From NCBI GenBank assembly GCA_017621975.1, contig JAGARW010000043.1:1-63341 (forward strand): a stretch of 63,341 bases of DNA, read 5' to 3'. Positions 7,708 to 16,045 of the stretch are shown here, in pieces; position 1 is the stretch's first letter; each line of letters begins with the position of its first letter. The translations under genes were made by a program, and so were the position numbers. Below the pieces are notes generated by a model. That model was not told the origin of the DNA. It made no database searches and saw only the letters and a list, made by a program, of their open reading frames with translations. This DNA comes from Lachnospiraceae bacterium. Its GTDB lineage: Bacteria > Bacillota > Clostridia > Lachnospirales > Lachnospiraceae.

Positions 7708-7872
7708 CTACCAGCACATATAAAGCGCGTCCAGTTCATCCCGGAGTCTTTTCAGTTCCGATTTTGTAACATCTTCCTGTCTGCCATGCTCTAAGTAACA
7801 GTCGATCATTGCCTGAATATCGTCAATTTCATAACGGCTCTCGATTATAATTTTGTCCCCGGTAAGTTTCAT
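7708..7872 (-). CDS. Small acidic hypothetical protein (54 aa)
   Basis: ATG 7872 follows AGGAAGGAAT. The product MKLTGDKIIIESRYEIDDIQ... has a beta-like start and an acidic helical end with KSELKRLRDELDALYMCW. It sits 58 bases after the VirD4 gene in the same direction. No known family recognised. It could be a small partner of the coupling protein, but that rests on position only. Confidence 0.5.
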   Translation of the reverse strand: MKLTGDKIIIESRYEIDDIQAMIDCYLEHGRQEDVTKSELKRLRDELDALYMCW

Positions 7873-7929
7873 ATTCCTTCCTCTCCGTTCCGTAAAATTT
7901 ACAGCCATCCGATCTGTCAGTCAGATATT

Positions 7930-9891
7930 TTATTTTAAAAAGCTAAGCCTTTCTCCCGCCGCTTTCTGCGTTCCCGTATTATCTTCGGGCTCCTCCTGCA
8001 TCTGATAATACTTCCATATCCCCCAAAGCGTCGGCTCCGGTATCGCATGCTCTTTTCGTTCCGCTTCCCGCTCTATCATCAGTCTTGTGTTATACTCCTG
8101 ATCCCCCATGCCATAAATTTCATTCAGTCGCCACTGTGAAATATCCGGGAGCATATGAATGCCTGCATATTCTCCCGTTACCATGCAGATAGAATACGGC
8201 GGTTTGATCCGTTTCACCTCTGCAGGCGTGAGCAGATCGCACGCCGCAAGATTCGCAGATGAAGAATAATTCGTATGATCTTTGCTGCCGTTTCCATCAG
8301 AGACGCTTGTCGACGCGCTGCTGACTTCTACCGTATATTTTCCGAGTGATTCCGATATATTTTTCAGCGTATCCAGCTCATCAGATTTCAGGTATATCTT
8401 TACCTGACAGTTTGCCCGGATATTTTTAAAGTCGTCCTTATACTTCTTTTCAATCTGCTGATAATCCTGTATGATTCCATTCAGCCTGATGCCCCGGCTC
8501 CGCCCTGCGCTGACGATCTCCGGCAGCACCGGGATTTTGGGGAAATTTCCAAGCTCGTCTATGTCATAATCTGTCGGAATAGGCACTTTCAGACCATTTT
8601 CATTCGCAAGCTCCACCTGCAGCATATAAAGCTGCGTAATCAGAATAGATACCAGCGGATAATTTGTTTTCTTTTCATCCGGGATAATCATATAAAAAAT
8701 GGTTTTCCTTCTTCCAATATCTTTCAAGTCAAAATCAGATTTTGACGTTATCTCCGCAATATTCGGGTTCGTAAACAGCCGCAATGTGCCGAGCGCCGAC
8801 GTATAAAAAGAAGAGCGCGTTTTAAATGGAGCGATCTTTGCCTGCTGAAATACGCCCCTCGCCGGATGGTTGTCGGGAAGCTGCTTCAAATAAGCGTTAA
8901 GCGGTATTTCTCCATACAGATCCGGCTCGCACATGTAAGCAAGGAAATAATATACATTCGTAAGGTTCTTACAGCCCTCCGGCGCATCCAGCGCCACGAT
9001 CAGGATCGCCGCCGCGATAGACGCGCATTCGCCGTTATACCAGATCGGCTCCCCTTTCTGCTCTCCTACCAGTACAGAAACCAGATCCCATGTATAATCA
9101 ACAGCCTTTGCCATATCCTTTTGACCGACAGCCTTCAGAATCGGCTGAAGAAAATTGTAATGCATTGATTTCTTTGGATTTCGTAAATCAAAAACAATTC
9201 TGAAATACCCGAGAGATTTTGCGAACAAATTAGTAAAGTAATAAATTTCTGCTTTTACGTCGCTTACAACAACGGACAGCCCGCTGAGAAGCTGAAGCCA
9301 TATTGTGGTAAGAAGAATTCTTCTTGTCTTTCCGGAACCGCTGGCTCCGATAATAAGAGAGTGCAGATCGTCTTTCACGTACAGAATGATTTCTTTCCCC
9401 TTCTTTTTTGTCATCTGTACGACCAGACCGCCTTTGTGTGTCAGCGTTTCCTCTCCTGAAAATACAAAGACACCGAATAAGTTCTCCTTTTCTTCCTCTG
9501 TCAGAAAACGCTCGCTGCCATACTGACCGTTGCCCGCAGGAACCGGCTTCTCTATATCCGGCGTGATCATCCTTGTATCGACCCTGCCGATCTTCGCACT
9601 CTGCGACAGGGTCAGATAGATCAGTGCTATGAGCCAAAATACCTGCAGTAGCCCCCACAAGCCGCCTACCCGCGGATTATTCCAGATAAGGTGCAAAGCA
9701 TAGACATAGTTCAGATTCGGTTCCATTTCCCGTATTGAATTATGAAATAAATGCAGTAATATCTGATGTAGGATCGAGGCAATCCAAACGCTGAGCAGCA
9801 ATTCCACCGCTGAGAAAAACAGTATGATCCTTGCTTTTTTTGTTTTTCTCTTTTTCAAAATATTTTCGTTTAAAGTTGCTATGCTTTCCAC
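7930..9891 (-). CDS. VirD4/TraG-type coupling protein
   Basis: 653 residues. Two N-terminal membrane spans (about residues 22 to 48 and 76 to 95) precede the cytosolic ATPase domain. Walker A is at residues 182 to 189 (GASGSGKT), a DVKAEIYYF segment corresponds to the DPKGE motif of TraG proteins, and a Walker B region reads YDIDELGNF. The protein links the relaxase-DNA complex to the type IV channel. It is the first gene of the minus-strand transfer block; the recombinase gene diverges from it across a gap of under 100 bases. Confidence 0.92.
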   Translation of the reverse strand: MESIATLNENILKKRKTKKARIILFFSAVELLLSVWIASILHQILLHLFHNSIREMEPNLNYVYALHLIWNNPRVGGLWGLLQVFWLIALIYLTLSQSAKIGRVDTRMITPDIEKPVPAGNGQYGSERFLTEEEKENLFGVFVFSGEETLTHKGGLVVQMTKKKGKEIILYVKDDLHSLIIGASGSGKTRRILLTTIWLQLLSGLSVVVSDVKAEIYYFTNLFAKSLGYFRIVFDLRNPKKSMHYNFLQPILKAVGQKDMAKAVDYTWDLVSVLVGEQKGEPIWYNGECASIAAAILIVALDAPEGCKNLTNVYYFLAYMCEPDLYGEIPLNAYLKQLPDNHPARGVFQQAKIAPFKTRSSFYTSALGTLRLFTNPNIAEITSKSDFDLKDIGRRKTIFYMIIPDEKKTNYPLVSILITQLYMLQVELANENGLKVPIPTDYDIDELGNFPKIPVLPEIVSAGRSRGIRLNGIIQDYQQIEKKYKDDFKNIRANCQVKIYLKSDELDTLKNISESLGKYTVEVSSASTSVSDGNGSKDHTNYSSSANLAACDLLTPAEVKRIKPPYSICMVTGEYAGIHMLPDISQWRLNEIYGMGDQEYNTRLMIEREAERKEHAIPEPTLWGIWKYYQMQEEPEDNTGTQKAAGERLSFLK

Positions 9892-9916
9892 TCTCCTTGT
9901 TGTAAAATAAAGATAA

Positions 9917-9944
9917 ATAGGGCAAAGTAAACATTCTGCCCTAT
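9917..9944. promoter_or_regulatory. Inverted repeat between divergent transfer and recombinase genes
   Basis: Perfect 8-base arms ATAGGGCA/TGCCCTAT separated by 12 bases, in the 86-base divergent gap between the VirD4 and recombinase genes. A candidate operator acting on both directions; no protein can be named. Confidence 0.45.
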
Positions 9945-9977
9945 CTATACCAAAGATAAAAGGGAACGGTGTTTATT

Positions 9978-10601
9978 ATGGCGAAAATTAAATATTTGCT
10001 GCCGTGGGAAAAACAGGAACTATTTGATGTGATCAAACATGATACCTCCAGTTATGCCGTACGTAATCTTGCAATGTTTTACATAGCGGAATACTGCGCG
10101 CTGAGAGCGAGCGAGGTTGGAAATATAAAACTGGAACACATTCAGAACCGCAACGGATTCCTTCAGATTTATTGCGAACGCTTAAAAGGAAGCAGGAATA
10201 ACACGCTCAGAATTATTGAACCGGAAGTCTCCGCAGCTCTGGTCGAATACTTGAAAATCCGTTCGTCGATCGTCTGCTATTCGCCTTACTTATTTCTCAG
10301 TCAACGAAAAACTCCCATTTCCCGCAAGACGCTGGACGGCATCATGAAAGAATACTGTTCGAGAACTCATATTCCTTCAGATAAACATCATTTTCATGTA
10401 TTGAAGCATACAAGAGCCGTTGAACTCGGCGATAAAGGTCTGGCAATACAGGACATCCAGTGGTGGCTTGGGCATGTAAATATTAATAATACGATCATCT
10501 ACAGTCAATTTACGACTGCACAGCAGGAACATATGTATATAAAATTACTGGAAAGGATGCAGGAAAATGTCCGCGAATCCAAGGATCAATGTTACCTTTG
10601 A
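9978..10601 (+). CDS. Short tyrosine recombinase (catalytic domain only)
   Basis: 207 residues from ATG 9978; a GTG at 9969 is too close to AAAGGGAA. Catalytic features: Arg43 in ALRASEVG, a Lys-bearing hairpin region (CERLKGSRNN), HVLKHTRA carrying the His-x-x-Arg-type box, LGHVN and the nucleophile Tyr in NTIIYSQF. There is no N-terminal SAM-like domain, so it resembles FimB/FimE or plasmid resolvase-type enzymes more than a large integrase. It may resolve multimers or invert DNA, and it could also integrate the element. Its end overlaps the next gene by 35 bases, so it is co-transcribed with mobilisation genes. Confidence 0.8.
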   Translation: MAKIKYLLPWEKQELFDVIKHDTSSYAVRNLAMFYIAEYCALRASEVGNIKLEHIQNRNGFLQIYCERLKGSRNNTLRIIEPEVSAALVEYLKIRSSIVCYSPYLFLSQRKTPISRKTLDGIMKEYCSRTHIPSDKHHFHVLKHTRAVELGDKGLAIQDIQWWLGHVNINNTIIYSQFTTAQQEHMYIKLLERMQENVRESKDQCYL

Positions 10602-10962
10602 CGACGAAGCATTCAATCAGATTAAATTAATTGCTTACAAAGAAGGAAAATCTATGTCCGAAGTAATCCGGGAATGGACTTATGAAAGACTGGACGGAGA
10701 ACTCAGTAAAAACAATATTGACTTTGTCTGCCGCCTGATCCGGGAACAGTTAAGAGATGTCCTACAGCCGCATGTGGATCGTCTGGCCGCCATCAGCGCA
10801 AAAGGCGGCGTTCAGTCTGCTACCGCCGCTTATCTCACTGCAGAAACGATCGCGCGTTTCGTACCTCCCGATCTGCAGGAGGACGTTCAGGAAGTCTATC
10901 TGCAGGCGCGTAAAAAAGCCGTCAGATATATGCAGCAAAAAAACAGTTCTTTAGAAGATTGA
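10567..10962 (+). CDS. Ribbon-helix-helix relaxosome accessory protein (MobC-like role)
   Basis: 131 residues. Residues 5 to 45 (PRINVTFDDEAFNQIKLIAY, then KEGKSMSEVIREWTYERL) form a clear ribbon-helix-helix domain. A helical C-terminal part follows. It starts within the end of the recombinase gene and ends 24 bases before the relaxase gene, the usual place of a MobC-type protein that binds oriT and helps the relaxase. Whether it is MobC by homology cannot be decided from the sequence. Confidence 0.65.
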   Translation: MSANPRINVTFDDEAFNQIKLIAYKEGKSMSEVIREWTYERLDGELSKNNIDFVCRLIREQLRDVLQPHVDRLAAISAKGGVQSATAAYLTAETIARFVPPDLQEDVQEVYLQARKKAVRYMQQKNSSLED

Positions 10963-10986
10963 ATTCCCAATTAATAAGAGGCCGCT

Positions 10987-12267
10987 ATGCCATTTTCACC
11001 GCTCATTTCTAAAATCCGCTGCCCAAATCCAAACAAAAAAGGCAGCGCCGTCCGCAACCGTAATTACCTGACTTACATAGGTACACGGGAAGGCGTCGAT
11101 CTTTCCGATCCGGATTTTGAAAAACACACCTACGAACAATTAATCAACAGCGAACTTATCAATGAAATTAACGATGATTTTATGGAGCAGTATTCTCCAA
11201 CCGACGTCTATCTCAAATATATTTCCGAGCGCCCGAAAAGTCATGGACTTTTCGGAAACATCGATGTCTCTGACATCTCTTCCCTCGGCAGCCGGATGCT
11301 CTCCATGACGGACGAAAAGAAAAATATTTACCGCGGCATCGTTTCCCTTTCAGAAAAAGACGCTCTGCAGCTTGGCTATGACAAAAAAGAAAACTGGATA
11401 GATTTTATGAAAAGTACCATGCCGGATATTGCCAGGCAATTTAGCATCCGCATTGAAGATCTCCAATGGGTTGCCGCCGTACATATGGAAAAGGGACACC
11501 CTCACTGTCACTACATGTTCTGGGATACAAGCGGCAAGCTCCGATCGCCGTATATCCATGTCTCTACACAAAACAAATGCCGGCAATTATTATCGAAGGA
11601 AATGTTCCATGTCGAACGGGAACAGGAAATTCTCAAAAAAACAACCGAACGCGATTTTATTCTGGAATTTGGGAAACAGGAATTTAACGATCTGAAAATA
11701 ATGCTGAAATCTGATTACAAGATGAAGCTTCCCGGTCGGATCGGACAGCAGCGCTTTGCAGACCTCTATGTAAAATTCAGGCAGCTTGTATACGATCTGC
11801 CCGCTTCCAGCCGCATTACCTATAAACTCATTCCCGCAGACCTGAAAAAAGAAGTAGACGCCATCACCGAACTGATCCTCTCGCATCCCGACGTACAAAA
11901 GGAGGCGGAACAATATTATAACAGCGCAAAAAATATTGCGGCCACCCTATCCAGTTCAAAAAAGCAGACCGAATGGTCGCTCACTAAGGCAAAGTCGGAC
12001 TTGGAAAAAAGAATCGGTAATATTATTCTGTCCGCTGCAAAACAAACCCGGAAAGAATTTCTTAAAATCGACGCCGCTCAGGACGCTTTGATAAAACATG
12101 CCTGCCACAGTACGTTTCTCATGGCTTTTTCCGCAATCCTTCGCAGAAACCGACAAATCTCATCTATGAATCAAGATAAACAATATCAGGCACAATCAAA
12201 AGAAAACAGGATCGCGCGATCCCGGCAGCAAAAAAATCCTCATGAACGCGACGGACAGGAACCGTAA
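10987..12267 (+). CDS. MobP3/MobL-family relaxase
   Basis: 426 residues. The start contains RNRNYLTYIGTREGVDLS, the N-terminal signature of the MobL/MobP3 group, and the metal site reads VHMEKGHPHCHYMFWD, a His-rich HUH motif near residue 165. The C-terminal half is basic and helical. The enzyme nicks oriT and pilots single-stranded DNA through the VirD4/VirB system encoded on the other strand. It is last in the plus-strand block, with a terminator 24 bases after its stop. Confidence 0.85.
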   Translation: MPFSPLISKIRCPNPNKKGSAVRNRNYLTYIGTREGVDLSDPDFEKHTYEQLINSELINEINDDFMEQYSPTDVYLKYISERPKSHGLFGNIDVSDISSLGSRMLSMTDEKKNIYRGIVSLSEKDALQLGYDKKENWIDFMKSTMPDIARQFSIRIEDLQWVAAVHMEKGHPHCHYMFWDTSGKLRSPYIHVSTQNKCRQLLSKEMFHVEREQEILKKTTERDFILEFGKQEFNDLKIMLKSDYKMKLPGRIGQQRFADLYVKFRQLVYDLPASSRITYKLIPADLKKEVDAITELILSHPDVQKEAEQYYNSAKNIAATLSSSKKQTEWSLTKAKSDLEKRIGNIILSAAKQTRKEFLKIDAAQDALIKHACHSTFLMAFSAILRRNRQISSMNQDKQYQAQSKENRIARSRQQKNPHERDGQEP

Positions 12268-12290
12268 TATTTTTCTATAGTTATATAATA

Positions 12291-12344
12291 AAAAATGAGT
12301 AAAGTCATTCTGTTTTAAACAGATAAACAACTTTACTTATTTTC
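12291..12344. terminator. Terminator between relaxase and membrane-protein genes
   Basis: Stem AAAATGAGTAAAGT/ACTTTACTTATTTT with one wobble position. The loop contains a second small inverted repeat, CTGTTTTAAACAG. Two convergent genes end on its sides, so it probably works both ways. Confidence 0.65.
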
Positions 12345-12352
12345 TTATTATA

Positions 12353-12859
12353 TCAAATCCAATTTTTCTTTCTTCCTAAATTGTCAAGCGCTATATCAAC
12401 ATATTCCTTCCATATTATTACATTATGATACTTTACATAATTTTTAATAACCGGCATTATAGTTATTATCACAAGGAAACAAAAGGCTATCATAACTATT
12501 ATCATAAGTAAGCTAATTGATTTGTTATGGATATCAATTAATTCTGCCACATCTGCATTCTTATTCATTGCTAACATTCCTATAAAATATTCAATACTGG
12601 ACTCACTAAAATTTATGATTGTTAACGCGACTGCCATATTTGAAAAAGTTAGTGAAAATGAATTGTAATTTATATCATATACGTTTGATCTTCCATTATC
12701 TATAGCTTTCCTTCCTGCTAATATTTCACAGTAAATATCTTTATTATTCCCAATTATATTCTTCAGTTCTCTATATGCTGACCTGTAAGGAGTACTATAA
12801 TTACTAGGATCAGATGCTAATTTATTACATATCATTAAAAATTTATTATTTACTCGCAT
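12353..12859 (-). CDS. AT-rich two-span membrane protein, unknown cargo
   Basis: 168 residues from ATG 12859, which follows AGGAGATATGTT. The C-terminal third has two hydrophobic parts (around IIVMIAFCFLVIITIMPVI) followed by a basic tail KNYVKYHNVIIWKEY. The N-terminal half is polar and Asn/Tyr-rich. Base composition is clearly more AT-rich than the surrounding genes, suggesting a separate origin. It stands alone, opposite in direction to the relaxase block. No family recognised; single-gene membrane cargo of this type is sometimes a defence or immunity protein, but nothing here shows that. Confidence 0.55.
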   Translation of the reverse strand: MRVNNKFLMICNKLASDPSNYSTPYRSAYRELKNIIGNNKDIYCEILAGRKAIDNGRSNVYDINYNSFSLTFSNMAVALTIINFSESSIEYFIGMLAMNKNADVAELIDIHNKSISLLMIIVMIAFCFLVIITIMPVIKNYVKYHNVIIWKEYVDIALDNLGRKKNWI

Positions 12860-13385
12860 AACATATCTCCTTGATGAATGTGTAACGCCCCAAAAATAGA
12901 ATTTTCCCATCTAAAGAAACCATTTTACTAAAATTTGTAACACTATAATTTTATTATATCACTATTTGTAACACCTCTCAAATCCTTATTGTTGCAGGCT
13001 TTGCCTGCAATCTGTGTCTCGGCGTGTAACGCCCTATTCCTGCATTTATTTTCGCAGAAAATGAATGACTGCTACGCAGTAAAAATACCTCTGCAGCAAG
13101 CGGCAAAATCCGGATCCGAAAAATCCAGACAAAAGTTACGGCTCTGACATTTCTCGGAAAATACCGGCAACGAACGCTAGCCCCGCCGCCCGCCGCCCCA
13201 TGGGTTCCCGCGGCCGGGGCCTTAACGCTGAATATTCAAAAAAACACAAACAAGGAAATGGGATAATCGGCAATTATTTGCCTTTCTGACGCGCCAGAAG
13301 GCGCAAAGAAACGTTTTAGATTATATAAATATCACCATTATAAAACTATAAAAAATTTAAAGCAGATATTGTACGAGCTTCTAAA
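12860..13385. other. Gene-poor gap carrying the first GC-rich inverted-repeat copy
   Basis: No convincing gene. It holds a small hairpin TGCAGGC-TTT-GCCTGCA near 12994 to 13012, several further short repeats, and copy A of the 70-bp GC-rich repeat. The GC-rich block stands out sharply from AT-rich flanks. Confidence 0.6.
13166..13235 (+). repeat. 70-bp GC-rich repeat, copy A (inverted partner at 20069 to 20138)
   Basis: Begins GGCAACGAACGCT and ends CTTAACGCTGAATAT, with a core that includes CCATGGG and CCGCGG. The reverse complement of 20069 to 20138 matches it at 65 of 70 positions. One strand carries the run GGGGCGGCGGGCGGCGGGG, which could form a G-quadruplex, and the ends GCCCCG/CGGGGC can pair. 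Confidence 0.85.
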
Positions 13386-13490
13386 GCGATACTCGCCTAT
13401 CCTATACCGCCATTGTCCGCCCCTGTTCGCCGTCAATTCTCTTACATGCTGACGGGGATTTTCTGTTTCAACAAGATTTTTATCAATCCA
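13386..13490 (-). pseudogene. RelE-type toxin remnant
   Basis: The frame reads WIDKNLVETENPRQH, then VRELTANRGGQWRYRIGEYR, which is the middle part of RelE/ParE-type toxins (normally about 85 to 90 residues). The first about 28 residues and the C-terminal part are missing, there is no start codon with a ribosome binding site, and the frame runs into unrelated residues after GEYR. It begins within the end of the intact antitoxin gene, where the toxin start should lie. A deletion has removed toxin function and left the antitoxin. Confidence 0.7.
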
Positions 13491-13701
13491 ACTCCTCCCA
13501 CAGTCGGAAGATAGGTCTGCTCTTACAACCGTCTTTAACATACTCATCATAGGCGTCCTTTGCAAATGTAATATCATATTCGTCCTCTATCCGGTCAAAG
13601 AGCGCCTTCTTAAATGCTTCCTCCAACGACATAGAATGCATCTTTGCATAACTCTCCGCAAAGGACTTTTCTTCTGCAGTCAGTCTGATTGAAAAACTCA
13701 T
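13483..13701 (-). CDS. RelB-type antitoxin (RHH), now without its toxin
   Basis: 72 residues from ATG 13701 (GAGGATGAATAT before it). MSFSIRLTAEEKSFAESYAK, then MHSMSLEEAFKKALFDRIEDEYD is the ribbon-helix-helix start of RelB/DUF6290 antitoxins. The C-terminal part (KDAYDEYVKDGCKSRPIF, then RLWEELD) is the toxin-wrapping tail. Intact length for the family. It would normally repress its own promoter and neutralise RelE, but only a RelE fragment follows. The gene may persist as a regulator or protect against related toxins. Confidence 0.75.
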   Translation of the reverse strand: MSFSIRLTAEEKSFAESYAKMHSMSLEEAFKKALFDRIEDEYDITFAKDAYDEYVKDGCKSRPIFRLWEELD

Positions 13702-13827
13702 ATATTCATCCTCTTTTATGTAGTACAATGTACTATGTTCTTTGATCGATGTCAACTTCTAAATCTTTTTTGTAATTAAAACTGCAAATAATAGGAACAG
13801 CTTCTATTTTCTTCGGAATCGACGCCG

Positions 13828-13854
13828 GTGCCGATCACGCTGATCGATCGGCAC
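13828..13854. repeat. Perfect 9-bp inverted repeat
   Basis: GTGCCGATC (13828 to 13836) and GATCGGCAC (13846 to 13854) around a 9-base loop, between the antitoxin gene and the 62-aa gene. It could be a weak terminator for the upstream minus-strand gene or an operator. Confidence 0.5.
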
Positions 13855-13883
13855 GTAGCGCGTTGTTTATTCTTTCCAATATT

Positions 13884-14072
13884 TTATAAAACGCATTCCC
13901 TGATGCATAGCGGAAACGCTTCGAAATACCCGTCTTTTTCCAATGCCCGGAATACCTCTGTTCGGTTGACCGCCAGTCCTTCATAACTCCCCATCATCTG
14001 CAGGACAAGAACGGCGTCCTTCTTACATTCAAACTTTCCGCTGCCGTAGCTGCTGCGTACTTCATATACCAT
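13884..14072 (-). CDS. Small hypothetical protein (62 aa)
   Basis: ATG 14072 follows AAGGAGAAATTACGCA. The product starts MVYEVRSSYGSGKFECKKDA and includes LVLQMMGSYEGLAVNRTEVFRALEKDG, a mixed alpha/beta small domain with two Cys in the last residues. It is one of a set of small minus-strand genes (14.5 to 13.5 kb) upstream of the partition genes. No family recognised. Confidence 0.5.
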   Translation of the reverse strand: MVYEVRSSYGSGKFECKKDAVLVLQMMGSYEGLAVNRTEVFRALEKDGYFEAFPLCIRECVL

Positions 14073-14199
14073 TGCGTAATTTCTCCTTATATTTTATGCT
14101 GCAATCTTTTCATTTTTATTCATCATAATTTATTCATATTCTGCATCTTCCGGGTTTAAAGCCGGTTTCGGCTACATTACAGCGGCGGAACGCGTCCGC

Positions 14200-14523
14200 C
14201 TATGCATTTTTTAGCGCGCATCCTGTCCATGTCTGGCAGGTGGTGCCGTTGCATGTCCCATTACATCTTTTCCAGCAATCAAGACATATGGCGTTTAGAT
14301 CGCTATAATAAATTTTATACGCATCTTGTCTTTCTAGGTATCGCATATCTAAAACCCGCTCAAACGCTCTTTTAACTGTCGGAAGAACCCTTGCGCCGCT
14401 TTTGATTGCCTTTGCAAGTGCAGACATTTCATCCGGTGTCTTGTCGTAAATATGACTAATAATACTATCAAATTCTTCTGCGCTGATATTCAATTCTTTT
14501 AAATCCTGTTCCCATGTTTTCAT
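14200..14523 (-). CDS. Cys-rich small protein (107 aa), possible metal site
   Basis: ATG 14523 follows CGGAGGTAAAACAAA. The first 75 residues are helical; the end holds six cysteines in CLDCWKRCNGTCNGTTCQTW, TGC, a spacing that could bind zinc or an iron-sulphur cluster. A weak hairpin with AGCCG/CGGCT (near 14160) lies after the stop. The function is unknown. Another small Cys-rich protein is encoded at 17275, so two such proteins flank the par genes. Confidence 0.6.
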   Translation of the reverse strand: MKTWEQDLKELNISAEEFDSIISHIYDKTPDEMSALAKAIKSGARVLPTVKRAFERVLDMRYLERQDAYKIYYSDLNAICLDCWKRCNGTCNGTTCQTWTGCALKNA

Positions 14524-14950
14524 TTTGTTTTACCTCCGTTTGTTTGAATAAAAATATTTAAAATTTCCAAAACCTTTAAAATTTGCTTTGGTTGAGTTTG
14601 TGAAGCGGGCGCTTCGTATGTAGTTATTTTCTATGCTCCGTCCTTTCATCTCCTTTCTGCTTCTGTATGGATTGCTTCGTATATCGTTCGCTTGCGGTTT
14701 GCTTATCCGTAACTTATTGTGCTGATGAGAAAAATCAAGTATGAGCACATAGCGAAAGCAAAAATTTTTTAGCTTTATAAAAAATTTTTCGGTACTTGAT
14801 TTTTAACAACAGCTAAAATACAGTGCAGGATAACAAACCGTGAACGATATAGAACGCATCTGTCAGAAAGCATGAAGAAAATACAGTGCAGAGAAAAGAA
14901 CGGACGCCTTGGATAACCGACTGCTTTAACCGACTGTTCCAAATCAGATG
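14524..14950. other. AT-rich non-coding region before the par locus, with nested inverted repeats
   Basis: No convincing gene. Contains an outer perfect inverted repeat AAAAATCAAGTA (14730 to 14741)/TACTTGATTTTT (14793 to 14804) enclosing an inner perfect one, AAAAATTTTTTA (14760 to 14771)/TAAAAAATTTTT (14778 to 14789). Two direct copies of AAAATACAGTGCAG follow at 14815 and 14878. Candidate centromere, origin or transfer-origin region. Confidence 0.6.
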
Positions 14951-14969
14951 AAGTGCACCCGGTGCACTT
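14951..14969. promoter_or_regulatory. 19-bp palindromic operator, site 4
   Basis: AAGTGCACCCGGTGCACTT, the best match to the consensus: perfect 9-base arms around a central C. It lies about 70 bases upstream of the parA promoter. Confidence 0.9.
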
Positions 14970-15039
14970 TATCCACATTCAAAATATTTTGTGTTTCAAA
15001 CTAAATTTTCACAGCTGCTTATGAAATACAAACTGCTTC

Positions 15040-15068
15040 TTGTACTCCCCATCCAAACCATTTATAGT
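15040..15068 (+). promoter_or_regulatory. parA promoter
   Basis: TTGTAC, 17-base spacer, TATAGT, with a predicted start near 15075. A perfect 12-base palindrome TTTGACGTCAAA (15088 to 15099) follows, then operator sites 5 and 6. Same box types as the antitoxin promoter at 7339. Confidence 0.65.
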
Positions 15069-15118
15069 AAAACCAACAGGAAGCATATTTGACGTCAAAT
15101 TCCTTTCCATAACCCTTG

Positions 15119-15137
15119 AAGTGCACCGAGTGCACTC
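15119..15137. promoter_or_regulatory. 19-bp palindromic operator, site 5
   Basis: AAGTGCACCGAGTGCACTC in the parA leader, 24 bases before the start codon. Its centre is 168 bases from site 4 and 62 bases from site 6, close to whole helical turns. Confidence 0.85.
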
Positions 15138-15160
15138 CATCCACAAGAAAGGAGACAAGT

Positions 15161-16045
15161 ATGTCGTTATACAATTCTTCAAGTGTACCGAGTGCACTTA
15201 TCGTATCTATCGTTAATAATAAGGGCGGCGTCGGCAAAACAACTTCTACCGGTATTCTGGCTCAGCTGCTCGCTTATCTTGGAAAAAAGATACTTATCGT
15301 GGACATGGATCCACAATGCAATCTTTCCATGATGTTTGACTGCTTTGACAGAGAATCACCGGAAATCATCCGGGGATTATCCGCCCCAAATACTCTCAAT
15401 ATTGCCGATCTGTTTAAATACAGATACCGTACCGCAGAGGAAATGCATGCCGTCATTCGTCATACCAAAATTCATAATATTGATATAATCCCTGCAAGCA
15501 AAAGGCACGATAACACGGTTGTCGATATTCTGCTGCGGCAGACCGGCAATAACAATATTATCCTGAAAAGAGCGCTGTCCGTGATCAGAAGTGAATACGA
15601 CTACATTATCATCGACAACGCCCCGGCGAAGGACGTCCTTGCGGTAAACAGCCTCTTTGCTTCCGATCAGGTATATATTCCTGTCCGGCTTGAGAACTTT
15701 TCCTATGAAGGATTAAGGGAAACTTTGGACAGTATTATCTTCATTAAAGAAGAACACGACATTGACTCTCTGAACTTCGGAGGCGCTTTTATTACCCATT
15801 CGGAAACAAATACGATTTCCTACCGCAGCGCTGCGGAAAATTATGCTGAGACACTTGGAAATAAATTTTTCCGTACTTCGATCAGAAAAGATATTAAGAT
15901 CAGTGAAATAGAGAAATGCTTCCGTCCAATTTTGGAATATTGTCCCAATACTAACGCTGTGTTTGATTATTCCAATCTTCTTTTGGAAATGAAAATACTG
16001 GATGAGCACTCTGAATCGATACTCCGCAGATCTATTTCTGCCTGA
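15161..16045 (+). CDS. parA: ParA-type partition ATPase
   Basis: 294 residues from ATG 15161 (AAAGGAGACAAGT before it). Deviant Walker A KGGVGKTT near residue 25, then VDMDPQCNLSMMF (Walker A' region) and IIIDNAPAK (Walker B); the usual fold and length of type Ia ParA proteins without a large N-terminal DNA-binding domain. ParA moves or tethers plasmid copies on the nucleoid together with ParB, encoded next. Codons 7 to 13 (SSVPSAL) contain operator site 6, so binding there would block early transcription: a likely autoregulation point. The stop codon touches operator site 7. Confidence 0.92.
   Translation: MSLYNSSSVPSALIVSIVNNKGGVGKTTSTGILAQLLAYLGKKILIVDMDPQCNLSMMFDCFDRESPEIIRGLSAPNTLNIADLFKYRYRTAEEMHAVIRHTKIHNIDIIPASKRHDNTVVDILLRQTGNNNIILKRALSVIRSEYDYIIIDNAPAKDVLAVNSLFASDQVYIPVRLENFSYEGLRETLDSIIFIKEEHDIDSLNFGGAFITHSETNTISYRSAAENYAETLGNKFFRTSIRKDIKISEIEKCFRPILEYCPNTNAVFDYSNLLLEMKILDEHSESILRRSISA
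15181..15199. promoter_or_regulatory. 19-bp palindromic operator, site 6, inside the parA coding start
   Basis: AAGTGTACCGAGTGCACTT. It is kept as a near palindrome although it lies in coding sequence (codons 7 to 13 of parA), which suggests selection on the DNA site itself. Confidence 0.8.

Noticed and set aside
9978-10601. Recombinase marking the element end
   Set aside because: It lies mid-element between transfer genes, not beside the chromosome junction, and it lacks the N-terminal domains usual for large element integrases; its role in integration is unproven.
14530-14748. 72-residue minus-strand frame upstream of the Cys-rich gene
   Set aside because: Lacks a ribosome binding site, lies in AT-rich DNA ending at the nested inverted repeats, and shows no folded-domain pattern.
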